A DNA stretch of 50,138 nucleotides from Candidatus Bipolaricaulota bacterium (GTDB taxonomy: Bacteria; Bipolaricaulota; Bipolaricaulia; M55B111), in contig JAGXLB010000004.1 in NCBI GenBank assembly GCA_018334915.1, positions 1-50,138 on the forward strand, read 5' to 3'. The notes under the pieces are model-generated. The model ran no database searches and was not told the DNA's origin. It saw nothing but the letters and a program-made list of their open reading frames with translations. A program made the position numbers and the translations under genes. Positions 32,782-42,485 of this stretch are shown in pieces. How positions within the stretch are numbered: the stretch's first letter is position 1; the number at the start of each line of letters is the position of its first letter.

Positions 32782-34023
32782 CTAAATCCCCATTCCGTTG
32801 AGAATTAGGTCAAACATTGCATCAAATTCAGGAGCGGGAGTTCTTTCCCGGTTTTCCTGAACAAACCACTTCTGACCCAGGAAATGGCCTATACCCATCA
32901 GTGAATAAGCAAGGACCCCCGGGTGGATTGTCCGAATTTCTCCGCTTTTTGAAGCTTTTCGTAACGCTTCTCTATAACGGGTGGCAAAGTTTTCATAATA
33001 CCATCGGCCCAGGGATTTTTCTACGAACTCCGCTTCCCGAACGATCCGATACATACCAGAATGGTTGGCGATAAACATGAAGAAAACTCGGAAACCTTCA
33101 TATTCTACCTTCAACCTGTGGTCTGATTCTCGAGTCCTTTTCTCTACTTCCTCTCTCCACCTTCTATTGATCTCCCGAACCAGTTGCTCAAATACTTCTA
33201 GTTTGCTCGAGAAATGATGGTAAAACGTCCCCTGTGCCACTTCTGCCTGACGGGTAATATCCCCGATTGTAGTTCCGTAAAATCCATCTGCGCCGAAACA
33301 ATGTTCGGCGGCAGATAGTAACTTGAATCGGGTATTGCTTTTGTTTTTTGGTAATAATTCTGGTTCATTTTTGTGGTTTTTTACTTGGAGCGGTGTGAAG
33401 GGAGGCCGCTCAAAGTTTTTAGCACTATCTTCAGTACTGAGGCCCTGAATCAAAAATTCCTTCAAACTTTTGACTACTTTCTCGTCAACTGAATATGACT
33501 CCCAGATGATCCATCTCATGGAAACAAAGCTTAGCGTTCCCAGCAGGTAATGTGCCATCAATTGAGTGTCGTGCTCTTGAAAGTACCCACTATCTATACC
33601 CTGGGTAAAAACAGAACCAAGTGTTTCTGTAAGTTTTGTATAAAAGGCTTGGTGGGTATTCCAATTTACGAACTCGGCCTGCCAAAAGATTTGATAAATA
33701 GAAGAGTGGTTGCGCAGAAAGGAAAAATAAGTTTGCAAAAGTAGTGCAAGTCGACTATCAAATGGCTCTCTTGAGTCGAGAACTTTTCCTTCAATTTCTT
33801 TTGTTAGATCAGCACCCAGCTGCTCCGCTATCTCTATAAAGATATCCCGCTTATCGGTGAAGTAACGATAAAATGTCCCGTTCGAAACATTTGCCCTTCG
33901 GCATATCTCGGCAACAGAAGAGCGAAAGAACCCACGGTCCTCAAAAATCTCTTCAGCCGACCGAAGCAGTTTATTATATGTCCTCCTGGCACGAGGAGTA
34001 ATTGGTTCTTGGACCTCAGTCAT
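32782..34023 (-). CDS. Tandem (duplicated) TetR-family transcriptional regulator
   Basis: The 413-residue protein holds two complete TetR units. Unit 1 has its helix-turn-helix at about 15-62 (SSVAEICRRANVSNGTFYRYF). Unit 2 has it at about 232-276 (GTTIGDITRQAEVAQGTFYHHF, quoted in parts). The ligand/dimer domains also match: NHSSIYQIFWQAEFV in unit 1 and NHSGMYRIVREAEFV in unit 2, so the duplication covers both domains. One chain could form a pseudo-dimer. It lies upstream of the thiolase operon on the same strand and probably controls it through acyl-CoA or a related ligand. Confidence 0.88.
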   Translation of the reverse strand: MTEVQEPITPRARRTYNKLLRSAEEIFEDRGFFRSSVAEICRRANVSNGTFYRYFTDKRDIFIEIAEQLGADLTKEIEGKVLDSREPFDSRLALLLQTYFSFLRNHSSIYQIFWQAEFVNWNTHQAFYTKLTETLGSVFTQGIDSGYFQEHDTQLMAHYLLGTLSFVSMRWIIWESYSVDEKVVKSLKEFLIQGLSTEDSAKNFERPPFTPLQVKNHKNEPELLPKNKSNTRFKLLSAAEHCFGADGFYGTTIGDITRQAEVAQGTFYHHFSSKLEVFEQLVREINRRWREEVEKRTRESDHRLKVEYEGFRVFFMFIANHSGMYRIVREAEFVEKSLGRWYYENFATRYREALRKASKSGEIRTIHPGVLAYSLMGIGHFLGQKWFVQENRERTPAPEFDAMFDLILNGMGI

Positions 34024-34044
34024 TTTATTCCCCCTGGATAATCT

Positions 34045-34089
34045 ACTTTAAAAATATCATCTCCAGCTGACAAAGTCACTAACTTTGAC
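34045..34089 (-). promoter_or_regulatory. Promoter and palindrome before the double TetR gene
   Basis: On the minus strand TTGTCA (34068-34073) and TAAAGT (34045-34050) are 17 bases apart. An imperfect palindrome, GACAAAGT (34069-34076) and ACTTTGAC (34082-34089) with one mismatch and a 5-base centre, covers the -35 box. This suggests autoregulation. Confidence 0.45.
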
Positions 34090-34136
34090 CCTTAAAATTC
34101 TAAAGCTCATGGAGAAACAAAGTAGGTGTATCCGGC

Positions 34137-34940
34137 TCACTTAAGATGATTTTTTAGAAGCTCTAAAAGCTTTTTGGGTCTTTCTACTACTAACCCATGA
34201 CCGGAACCCTGTACTTCCTCATACGTGGAGTTTTCAATTGCCCCGTGAATCTTTCTTCCGAACTCAGGGGGCTTTACTCTGTCATTGGAGGCGGAAATCA
34301 CCTGAGTTGGTGCCTCAATCTCCTCCAGCCTTGGAGTTATTTTATTTTCTCTTATTTCCATAAAGGCGTTTAAAAGTTTCACGGCACCGCTGTAATCAAA
34401 ACTACTTTCTTCTAATCGGGACGTTATATTTTCTAAGATATCCGGATTTTCCCTTATGAACTCGTCTGAATAGACATCATTCAAGAAAGAAAGGGTAAAT
34501 TTTCTAGCATCTCCAGTTTTTGCCCCCACCTTCCACCTCAGAGCCTTGTAATACATTTCTATGGGTATCTCCGAAGTAGTTGTAATTAATGACAGGTCCT
34601 TGACCCTGTCGGGGTGCTCGAGGGCTAAAAGCTGGGCAACTTCTCCTCCGTATGAAGTACCGGCGACGCTTGCTTTTTCAACTTTTAACTCGTCCATCAA
34701 CGATATGATATCGTTTACATGATCGTAAAGATTGAGCTTGTCAGGACAAAATGAACCCCCCTGACACCTCATATCATGGGCTATCACAAAGAAATCTTCG
34801 GATAGTTCCTTTGAAAACGATTCCCACCTATCCAGCGTCATGAAGACACCGTTAAGTAGGATTAAAGGGCTCTCTCTGGCTTTTCCCCTGGTTTGGTACC
34901 TTAATTTTCCTTCGCCGGTTTTTAAGAACCTCTGTTCCAC
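34137..34940 (-). CDS. Alpha/beta hydrolase
   Basis: The 267-residue protein has LILLNGVFMT, AHDMRCQGGS (where most relatives have D-x-R-G-x-G-x-S), nucleophile elbow GTSYGG, acid SASNDRVKPP and His GSGHGL. It is the third such hydrolase in the island but is more distant from the other two, and it lies on the far side of the TetR gene. The GTG at 34938-34940 behind AGGGTGG is preferred to the GTG at 34947-34949. The substrate is unknown. Confidence 0.85.
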   Translation of the reverse strand: MEQRFLKTGEGKLRYQTRGKARESPLILLNGVFMTLDRWESFSKELSEDFFVIAHDMRCQGGSFCPDKLNLYDHVNDIISLMDELKVEKASVAGTSYGGEVAQLLALEHPDRVKDLSLITTTSEIPIEMYYKALRWKVGAKTGDARKFTLSFLNDVYSDEFIRENPDILENITSRLEESSFDYSGAVKLLNAFMEIRENKITPRLEEIEAPTQVISASNDRVKPPEFGRKIHGAIENSTYEEVQGSGHGLVVERPKKLLELLKNHLK

Positions 34941-35267
34941 TATAACCACCCTGACTTTTTGAAATTTATCCGAGCTACTCCGACTCTAAAAAGAACCTCT
35001 AACGACTCGGTGGAAATAAAAGTTTAAACTTTTCAGACAGTTCCTTCCCGATAAATATATCGTCTATTCGACAGAGCACTTGTCTTTGTAATGTCCTGGA
35101 GGAGCAGCCTTTATCTCTAAAATTCGACCCCCGCAAAACTGGACTTTGATTCGTAGCCTGTGCGGATACCCTATGTCAGCCCGGGATATAAATACTAGTC
35201 CAGTATTCGTTTACCGTAAACAGTGCAGATGGCCTATTACGAATTATAACCGGAGCTTAATGAAGTA
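34941..35267. other. Gene-free gap with two adjacent palindromes
   Basis: No coding region was found. Two palindromes lie side by side: AATACT (35191-35196) with AGTATT (35202-35207), and GTTTAC (35209-35214) with GTAAAC (35216-35221). They sit about 45 bases after the stop of the ADP-forming synthetase and about 270 bases before the hydrolase start, so they could be operators or a weak terminator. Confidence 0.4.
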
Positions 35268-37946
35268 TTAACGCAACTGCAAGACCATCTTCACAGTATC
35301 GGAGTCTCTCTCTTCCTCCTGGAACCCCATTTTCCGGACCAGCTGAACCATTGGTTTGTTGTTTTTCAGTATCGTTGCGTAAATGCTTTTGAGGTTTTTG
35401 TCCTCAGCTACTCCTATTATCGAATCCGTGAGTTTCTCACCAAGACCCAGTCTCTGCCAGGGGTCCCCTACGACGACCGCGTACTCCCCGGTATCCTGGC
35501 TGGGACCAATTATCAAACGGCCCACACCTATCATTTTCTTTTCTCCGTTCTCTTCCAGGATTCCGATTATCGCCATTTCCCGTCTGTAGTCTATATTCGT
35601 ATATCGGGTCATTTCCCTGTGAGAGACCTCCGTTCTGGGGCCAAAGAACCGCTGACGCCAGGTCTTATCCGAGAAAGAATCGAATAATTCGAACTCCAAC
35701 GGTTCGTCTTCCGGTTTTATCGGTCTCAGGGTAACGTTCCTGCCGTCGTCGAGCCTCCACTCTTCCGTGTACTGCCTCGGATAGGGTTCGATAGCAAGGT
35801 GTTCGTGAGTTTTTTCGACTCTCTCGTCCTTGAAGGTGTCGTCGAGGATCATCCTTGCGTCAAGAGCTTTAAAGGAACCGTCTATTACTGCAAGAGGATT
35901 TATATCGATTTCTTTGATTTCGGGAAAGTCAATTATTAGCTGGGAGAATCTGACTAATTGTTTTTCCAGCTCCCTAATATCTGCTCCTTCTTTACCCCTA
36001 TATCCCCTGAGCAACTGATAAACTTTCGTGTCTTCCATAAGCCTGTGAGCTAGCACCTGGTTTAACGGAGGGAAGCCGGCTGCAGTGTCCTTGTAAAGTT
36101 CTACCCCCGTTCCACCGCGTCCGAACAAGATGGACGCACCAAACAGGGGGTCCTTCTTTGAGCCGAGAATGAGTTCGTAGTCCACGTTGGAAAACATTTT
36201 TTGAACGGTTACCCCGAGTATCTCTGCCGAAGGCTGATGGTTCCTAGCCCGTGAGACTATCCTTTCATAAGCCTGTTTTACTTCTTCTTTGCTCTGTAAA
36301 TTAAGTTCGACCCCACCCACGTCAGTTTTGTGAGTTATGTCGTGGGAGTAAACCTTTAAAACGACCGGATAGCCTATTTCGTAGGCTTTGTTAGCTGCCT
36401 GATCGGCTGATTCGGCGACTTTGGTGGACGAAGTTGGAATATCGTAAGTGTCGAGAAATTTCTTTGACTCGACTTCGGACAGCGTTGATCTCTCCGAACT
36501 CAGAACTTTTCTTACCATCGCTTTCAGATGGTGGTGGGGAGGCTGGTTATTTACCGGAAGTTCCTCAGGAGTTTCGTAGAGCAATTCAAGGTTACGGGCG
36601 TACCGATGCATATACATATAGGCGCTTATCGCCTGCTCCGGTGTCGGTCTTGTCGGAACGTTTTCATTTCGCAGGAGCTTTCGTCCCCGGTCAACTTCCC
36701 CCGCTCCCATGAATGACGTAACTATCGGCTTCTCAGTTTCCTTGGAAACCGCTGCTACCGCCTCCGCAGCGTCCCTGGCCGTGGCTTCTCCCTGGGGGGC
36801 GTAAATTACAATTACGCCGTCCACGTCTTCGTCCTCCTGACACGTTCTAATTGCGTCTTCGTAACGAGTTGATCCCGCGTCACCCAGGACATCTACGGGA
36901 TTTTTTACGCTGGCGTGGTCGGGCAGCAGTTCGGTTAATTCCTGTTCTGTTTCGGGGTTCAGGTCTGCTAGCTCACCACCGGAATCAAGTATGGCATCAG
37001 TGGTCATTATCCCCGGTCCCCCGGCATTTGTTACCACGGCCATTTTCGGCCCTTTAGGGAGGTTCTGCTTGCTCAGAGTTTCCGAGCTGCTGAAAAGATC
37101 GTCGACGTCAGAAACACGAGTGACTCCGGCTCGCTTGAATGCAGCTTCGTATATTTGATCTTCTCCGGCCAGTGAGCCGGTATGAGATGCTACGGCTTCG
37201 GCACTCTCTGAGTACTTACCTGCCTTAACTACCAGGATCGGTTTGGTTCTTGCAAATCCCCTTGCCGCGCTCATGAACTTCTCCGCGTGTTTGACCGCTT
37301 CCATGTACATTATAATGCTATTGGTTTTAGGATCCTGGCCGAAGTAGTCTATCAAATCTCCGAAGTCGATGTCCAGCATGTTTCCCACGGAGACGAACGC
37401 GCTAAACCCAACTTTTGCCCTGGTTGACCAGTCGAGAATTGCCGATCCCATCGCGCCACTCTGGGATAAGAAAGCAACTTTTCCAGCGGCTGGATCTTTA
37501 CGCAGGAATGTAAGGTTCAAGTTCTGACCGGGTCTGATAGTTCCCAGACAATTTGGGCCGAGAAGTCTCATTCCGTGTTTTTGCCTCGCGGACTCGGTTT
37601 TTTCTTCCAGTTTCTTTCCTTCCTTTCCTGTTTCGCTAAAACCCGCGGAGATTATTATACCTGCTTCAATTCCTGATTCCCCGCATTCATCTACTATATC
37701 GGGAACCGTCTTGGCCGGCGTTGCTATGACAGCAAGGTCTACTTCCTTATCAATATCCTTAACGCTGGAAAACGCCTCGATGTCCATTATCGTTTCCTTG
37801 TTAATGTTTACGGGGTAAATTTCCCCTTCGAAGCCTTCGACGATATTCTCCATCAGAGTAGCCCCTACGGAACCTTCTTTTTCGCTTGCTCCGATCACGG
37901 CTAAAGATTCTGGATTAAAGATTTTCTCTAGGTTTTCAGCTGGCAT
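35268..37946 (-). CDS. ADP-forming acyl-CoA synthetase fused to GNAT acetyltransferase
   Basis: The 892-residue protein combines a CoA-binding domain (about 1-130, VIGASEKEGSVGATL), succinyl-CoA-ligase-like domains (about 140-460, with VASHTGSLAGED and His255 in the place of the phosphorylated His), an ATP-grasp domain (about 480-700, VLKVYSHDITHKTDVGGVEL given in part) and a C-terminal GNAT domain (about 725-892, RQRFFGPRTE and VVGDPWQRLGLGEKL). This is the architecture of Pat/PatZ protein acetyltransferases, which silence Acs. The active-site His and ATP-grasp loop look intact, so synthetase activity is possible too. GGGAGGCGG precedes the ATG. Confidence 0.9.
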   Translation of the reverse strand: MPAENLEKIFNPESLAVIGASEKEGSVGATLMENIVEGFEGEIYPVNINKETIMDIEAFSSVKDIDKEVDLAVIATPAKTVPDIVDECGESGIEAGIIISAGFSETGKEGKKLEEKTESARQKHGMRLLGPNCLGTIRPGQNLNLTFLRKDPAAGKVAFLSQSGAMGSAILDWSTRAKVGFSAFVSVGNMLDIDFGDLIDYFGQDPKTNSIIMYMEAVKHAEKFMSAARGFARTKPILVVKAGKYSESAEAVASHTGSLAGEDQIYEAAFKRAGVTRVSDVDDLFSSSETLSKQNLPKGPKMAVVTNAGGPGIMTTDAILDSGGELADLNPETEQELTELLPDHASVKNPVDVLGDAGSTRYEDAIRTCQEDEDVDGVIVIYAPQGEATARDAAEAVAAVSKETEKPIVTSFMGAGEVDRGRKLLRNENVPTRPTPEQAISAYMYMHRYARNLELLYETPEELPVNNQPPHHHLKAMVRKVLSSERSTLSEVESKKFLDTYDIPTSSTKVAESADQAANKAYEIGYPVVLKVYSHDITHKTDVGGVELNLQSKEEVKQAYERIVSRARNHQPSAEILGVTVQKMFSNVDYELILGSKKDPLFGASILFGRGGTGVELYKDTAAGFPPLNQVLAHRLMEDTKVYQLLRGYRGKEGADIRELEKQLVRFSQLIIDFPEIKEIDINPLAVIDGSFKALDARMILDDTFKDERVEKTHEHLAIEPYPRQYTEEWRLDDGRNVTLRPIKPEDEPLEFELFDSFSDKTWRQRFFGPRTEVSHREMTRYTNIDYRREMAIIGILEENGEKKMIGVGRLIIGPSQDTGEYAVVVGDPWQRLGLGEKLTDSIIGVAEDKNLKSIYATILKNNKPMVQLVRKMGFQEEERDSDTVKMVLQLR

Positions 37947-38443
37947 CTTACCGCCTCCCGGGCGCGGTATCGGAATTACGCCCTATGAGTAAACTATTAT
38001 TACTTACCTTTCCTCCTGTTTTCAGAGGAAATTATGATCTAAAAATGAGCTAAATGGCCTGTTTAAAAGTAATTGCTTCGTTATTTTAGCTATTAGTTTT
38101 TGTTTCGCAACTTTTCGTTTTGATAAAGCACAATAATCCTGTCAGATAAGTCATATATTGCTGAAAACATTATAAAGGTCCTGTAGGTTATTTGAAAGAT
38201 GTCCCAAAAAAATTTGCGCTCGTGGAAAATTGTTAAACTTGCGGTTTGAGGTTTAAGCCTTGATGGTTGGGTCTTTTACGTGAAATAAGGTAGTTGCATA
38301 TTCATGGATTTTCTGTTTAAATTACACTTCCCCGTGTGGGGTTATTGTATTGACCGATTCGGAACGTCCTAGAACTTTCTTTTCTCTGTATCGGGACCTA
38401 TATTTTAGATATATCGGCTTTTTAATCTCTTCAGGAGTAATCT
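37947..38443. other. 497-base divergent intergenic region
   Basis: It separates the minus-strand acyl-CoA synthetase from the plus-strand DUF445 gene, so it must hold two promoters. It is AT-rich. I see a short CCCC-GTGT-GGGG hairpin near 38330-38342 and several A/T-rich -10-like runs but no convincing promoter pair, no ORF with a ribosome site and no known RNA motif. Confidence 0.5.
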
Positions 38444-40048
38444 ATGGATTTTGAACTCTATCTACTCGGTCTTCCCGTGATCGCAAGTATAATAGGCTAT
38501 TCTACAAACTGGATTGCCATTAGGATGTTGTTTAGACCTCTCGAGAAAAAGGAGCTGTTTGGCTACCGGATCCCTTTTACGCCCGGACTTATTCCAAAAC
38601 GGAAATCCGATATAGCTGAGAACATAGGCAGAGCGGTCGGGGAGCACCTGTTGACTCCCGAAGCCCTGCAGGCGAGGCTGGAGGCTCCCCGTGTCAAGAG
38701 AGAACTAAGGAAAACGCTGGAGAGCTGGATAACGAGTTCGATCAATAAAGAACTTGGTTCAATCAGAGAAATTGTTCCGGAGAGTGCGGAGCCTGATCTG
38801 AAAGCCCTGACCCAGAAACTCGTTAAAGAACTCCAGCCCAGGATAGAAGATCTTTTGTTCGAAACTCAACTGGAAAAATTATTGAGAGAACTTATCAAGG
38901 CGGGGGTTGAGGAGCTTTCGGAGAAAAAACTTGGGGAATTAGTGGACAGGTGGTCTTACGAGGAGATTTCGGTAAAGCTTGAAAAGATACTTGCGGGACT
39001 GGCTGACAATCAAAACCTGGAGGCAAATATCCTGAGGTTCTGGCAAACCAGGATCGCCGAACTGAAGGATGAAGGAGGCTGCGTTGCTGACTACCTAGGA
39101 GAAGAGCTTACTGAATTAATTGTCCGCCAGGTAGAAGCTTATCTCCCGCTCCTGCTTAAAAAGGGTGCGGAACTGCTTGACCACCCGGAGCTGCGATCGA
39201 GGATAGAGGAAATTGTCGTTGAACTGCTTGAAAAAGAGATCAATGGAGAGTTCGAGGAAGATTCTGTCTGGGACCAGATCAAGCTTGGATTCCTTGAAAC
39301 CCTCGTTCTCCCGAGGGATAAGCTTCGGGCAAAAGTCAAGGAGATAATAGAGGACGGTGTCCCGAGATTAAAAGATTTACTTGAACAGAAGGAGTTAAGG
39401 GAGGAGATGACGGAATCCGCCGTCAACTCCCTGGAAAAAGCTCTTCAAAAGGATCTTTCTGACCACGGCTGGACCGATAAAGTGGGAGAAAGAGTAGCTG
39501 ATTTCCTTACGGATCTTTCTGTTACCCTTATAAGAAACGAGCGAGTTCAGTCGCTGGTGCTTGAAGGGTTGGTAGTTGTGCTGAAAAACTCGGAACACAG
39601 GAAAGTGGGTGATCTGGTAGAGCTGAACAGAGAAGACGAAAAAGAAGCGCTGGTAAGGGCGATTAGCGGGTATGTTATCGATTCTTTGAAGTCTGAAAAA
39701 GTCCGGGGAAAAGTCGTGTCAGTAATAGAGAAAAAAATCCACGACCTGGGGAGTAAGGAACTGGGAAGGCTTTCCCGGTGGATCGATCCAGAATTACTTA
39801 CCCCCTTTGCCGGACCCATAGTGGACCAACTTACAGTAGTGGTCGCCAAAGAGGGCTCTAATATTCTGGACGCGCTGAACGTAAAAGAACTCGTTAAGGG
39901 TGAAGTGGAGCAGTTTTCTACTCTAAGGGTTGAGAGGTTGATTCTGGACGTTACGGGGGATCAGTTCAAGGCTATTACCTGGTTTGGTGCCTTTTTGGGT
40001 TTCCTTATAGGTATCTTACAGATTCTCATAATAACCTTTGGAGGTTAA
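38444..40048 (+). CDS. DUF445 family membrane protein
   Basis: The 534-residue protein begins with a membrane segment (LLGLPVIASIIGYSTNWIAI) followed by MLFRPLEKKELFG and FTPGLIPKRKSDIAENIG, the DUF445/YheB signature. It ends in a second membrane segment (TWFGAFLGFLIGILQILIIT). Between them lies about 450 residues of Leu/Glu/Lys-rich helix, longer than in Bacillus YheB (about 380 total). The function is not established. CAGGAG precedes the ATG. lgt starts two bases after the stop, so the two are co-transcribed. Confidence 0.85.
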   Translation: MDFELYLLGLPVIASIIGYSTNWIAIRMLFRPLEKKELFGYRIPFTPGLIPKRKSDIAENIGRAVGEHLLTPEALQARLEAPRVKRELRKTLESWITSSINKELGSIREIVPESAEPDLKALTQKLVKELQPRIEDLLFETQLEKLLRELIKAGVEELSEKKLGELVDRWSYEEISVKLEKILAGLADNQNLEANILRFWQTRIAELKDEGGCVADYLGEELTELIVRQVEAYLPLLLKKGAELLDHPELRSRIEEIVVELLEKEINGEFEEDSVWDQIKLGFLETLVLPRDKLRAKVKEIIEDGVPRLKDLLEQKELREEMTESAVNSLEKALQKDLSDHGWTDKVGERVADFLTDLSVTLIRNERVQSLVLEGLVVVLKNSEHRKVGDLVELNREDEKEALVRAISGYVIDSLKSEKVRGKVVSVIEKKIHDLGSKELGRLSRWIDPELLTPFAGPIVDQLTVVVAKEGSNILDALNVKELVKGEVEQFSTLRVERLILDVTGDQFKAITWFGAFLGFLIGILQILIITFGG

Positions 40049-40050
40049 AG

Positions 40051-40851
40051 TTGAAACCTATTGCCTTTACCCTGGGCCCATTGACAGTTCGATGGTATGG
40101 AATTGCCTACGCAGTGGCCCTGCTGGTCGGCCTTAAGATCCTTAAAAAAGAAGTAGAGAGAAAAGGTTTGGGGCTGGATTTAACCGATTTGATCGATTTC
40201 GTCCTTATCTCATTTCCCCTGGGTTTAATCGGAGCACGGATATACTACGGCCTGTTTCGTCTTAATTACTTTCGAAGAAACCCTCTGGCGTTTTTCGGCC
40301 TGGGAGGGGGTGGCCGATTTGGGCTCTCCGGATTGGCTATTCACGGTGGGCTAATCGGCGGATTGGTGGGTTTGGTAATTTTCGTGAAGTTGAAAAGAGT
40401 GGAGTTCCGTAAATTTGTTGACGCACTGGCTCCCCCACTTATTCTCGGCCAGGCTATAGGCCGCATTGGTAACCTGTTAAATGGAGATGCCTATGGCTAC
40501 CCTACCGACCTTCCCTGGGGAATAGTCTTCCCGGCTAATACGGCGGCGGGAGCAAAATTCCCCAATCAGAGCCTTCATCCAACAATGCTCTACGAGATGA
40601 TCCTCGATTTAATAATACTTGCCTTTTTATGGCGACTTCGGAAAGGTGGATACAGACATGGGTTTATTGGAATTTTCTATTTGATATCTTATTCAGTTGC
40701 CCGGTCTCTGGTAAGTTTCTTTCGTGCGGGAAGCCTCTGGGTGGGTCCTATTAGAGCTGCTCACCTGGCCAGTATTTTAATAGTTGTACTGTCCGGCTAC
40801 TACCTGATTGAGAGGAAGCTTTACCTCCCGGAGAGAGACAGGAGTAATTAG
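40051..40851 (+). CDS. lgt: Prolipoprotein diacylglyceryl transferase
   Basis: Lgt moves diacylglycerol from phosphatidylglycerol to the lipobox Cys of prolipoproteins in the inner membrane. The 266-residue protein has about seven membrane segments, RWYGIAYAVALLVG, GLSGLAIHGGLIGG and the signature GQAIGRIGNLLNGDAYG with the catalytic Arg. The start is TTG at 40051-40053 behind GGAGG at the end of the DUF445 gene. It converges with pyrG, and the stop codons overlap by four bases. Confidence 0.94.
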   Translation: MKPIAFTLGPLTVRWYGIAYAVALLVGLKILKKEVERKGLGLDLTDLIDFVLISFPLGLIGARIYYGLFRLNYFRRNPLAFFGLGGGGRFGLSGLAIHGGLIGGLVGLVIFVKLKRVEFRKFVDALAPPLILGQAIGRIGNLLNGDAYGYPTDLPWGIVFPANTAAGAKFPNQSLHPTMLYEMILDLIILAFLWRLRKGGYRHGFIGIFYLISYSVARSLVSFFRAGSLWVGPIRAAHLASILIVVLSGYYLIERKLYLPERDRSN

Positions 40852-42485
40852 TTTGCCTGATCGCAGGCCCTGAGAAAACTCGTGAAGAGTGGGTGTGGGT
40901 CCTCGAGGCGAGACTTAAATTCGGGATGGAATTGTACCCCGATAAACCATGGATGTTCCTTAAGCTCTATTATTTCGACCAGCTGACCGTCCAGTGAAGT
41001 TGCAGCTAGTTCAATTCCCGCTTCTTCGAAAGCCTTTCTGTAATCGTTATTGAATTCGTATCTGTGTCTATGCCTTTCCTCTATCGTATCTCTTCCGTAT
41101 ATCTCTTTCGTCTTCGTTCCGTTTTTTATAGTAGTTTCGTAGCTACCGAGCCGCATGGTTCCGCCCTTCTTTTCAATATCGATCTGCTCCGGCATTAGAT
41201 TTATTACTAGATCGGACGCTTCGGGTTCGAATTCAGTGCTGTTGGCTTCCTCAATGCCTATTACGTTTCGAGCAAACTCGATAGTAGCTACCTGCATGCC
41301 GAGACATATTCCAAACAAAGGTACGTCGTTCTCCCGGGCCATTTTTACTGTGGCGATCTTGCCTTCAACCCCGCGTTCGCCAAAACCCGGAGGGATAACT
41401 ACTCCGTCGATTTCTTCCATATGGTTGCCAAGTTCATCCTGCTCGAGATCCTCAGAAGAGAACCAGGAAAATTCCGGCTTTATCCCGGTTTCCGCTGCAC
41501 CGTGCTGAAAGGCTTCGGTAATACTAATATAGGCGTCTTCCAGTTCGGTGTACTTGCCGAACATACCTATAGTCACGGTTTCGTCAGGGTTTTTTAGCCG
41601 CTCTACCCTGGAAGACCAGCTCGAAAGATGCTGGTCCCGTTTGGGCAGACTCAATTTTTCCAGGACTCTTTCGTCGAGTTCTTCCTCAGCCATTGCCAGA
41701 GGCACCTCGTAGATGATGTCGAGGTTGCGTCCCTCTATGACGTTTTGAGTGGGAACGTCGCAGAAGAGCCCAATTTTTTCCCGGACGGATTGTGGCAGAG
41801 GACGATCGCATCGAGCAACTATTATGTCGGGGGTTATACCAATTCCACGCAATTCTTTTACGCTGTGCTGGGTCGGTTTGGTCTTGAGTTCCTTGGATGT
41901 TTTTAGGTAAGGAACCAGAGTTAGATGGATAAAAGTCACGTTCTCCGAAGGTATTTCATCCTTCATCTGCCTCAATGCTTCCAGAAAAGGTAGACTCTCT
42001 ATGTCCCCAACAGTCCCTCCGATCTCCGTTATGATGAGATCCGAGTCGGAGCCCCGAAGTGGTTCGTTAATATCTTTTTTTATTTCGTCCGTAATGTGAG
42101 GAATTATCTGGACTGTTTTACCCAGATACTCTCCTTTTCTTTCTTTTTCCATTACGGAAGAATAGACTTTCCCCGTGGTGACATTGTTTGCTCCCGACAG
42201 ATCCTCGTTTATAAACCGTTCGTAATGGCCCAGATCGAGGTCGGTTTCGGCTCCATCGTCGGTTACAAAGACCTCGCCATGCTGGTAAGGATTCATCGTC
42301 CCTGCGTCCACGTTTAAATAAGGGTCGACCTTTTGTAGTGTTGGACTATATCCCCGGGACTTTAAGAGTAGTCCGAGCGAGGCGGCTATTATCCCCTTTC
42401 CGAGACCGGAAAGTACTCCTCCCGTGACAAAGATATAATTCTTTTCAGATCTGTCGAAACTATCAGTCATGGTATCAGCTTCCAT
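40848..42485 (-). CDS. pyrG: CTP synthase
   Basis: PyrG aminates UTP to CTP with glutamine. The 545-residue protein has the synthetase domain ([40 protein letters not shown] given in part, [18 protein letters not shown]) and a class I amidotransferase domain with FGICLGMQ (nucleophile Cys) and FHPEFKSR (His-Glu). The upstream ATG (42483-42485) has no good ribosome site. A second ATG five codons in (42468-42470) has only a weak GGAAG. The 3' end overlaps lgt tail to tail. Confidence 0.95.
   Translation of the reverse strand: MEADTMTDSFDRSEKNYIFVTGGVLSGLGKGIIAASLGLLLKSRGYSPTLQKVDPYLNVDAGTMNPYQHGEVFVTDDGAETDLDLGHYERFINEDLSGANNVTTGKVYSSVMEKERKGEYLGKTVQIIPHITDEIKKDINEPLRGSDSDLIITEIGGTVGDIESLPFLEALRQMKDEIPSENVTFIHLTLVPYLKTSKELKTKPTQHSVKELRGIGITPDIIVARCDRPLPQSVREKIGLFCDVPTQNVIEGRNLDIIYEVPLAMAEEELDERVLEKLSLPKRDQHLSSWSSRVERLKNPDETVTIGMFGKYTELEDAYISITEAFQHGAAETGIKPEFSWFSSEDLEQDELGNHMEEIDGVVIPPGFGERGVEGKIATVKMARENDVPLFGICLGMQVATIEFARNVIGIEEANSTEFEPEASDLVINLMPEQIDIEKKGGTMRLGSYETTIKNGTKTKEIYGRDTIEERHRHRYEFNNDYRKAFEEAGIELAATSLDGQLVEIIELKEHPWFIGVQFHPEFKSRLEDPHPLFTSFLRACDQAN

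Noticed and set aside
18454-34023. Horizontal genomic island with integrase and attachment sites
   Set aside because: No integrase, transposase, tRNA gene or flanking direct repeat was found, and base composition looks like the neighbours.
40848-40851. Tail-to-tail overlap of lgt and pyrG stop codons as a possible regulatory signal
   Set aside because: A four-base convergent overlap is common in compact genomes.
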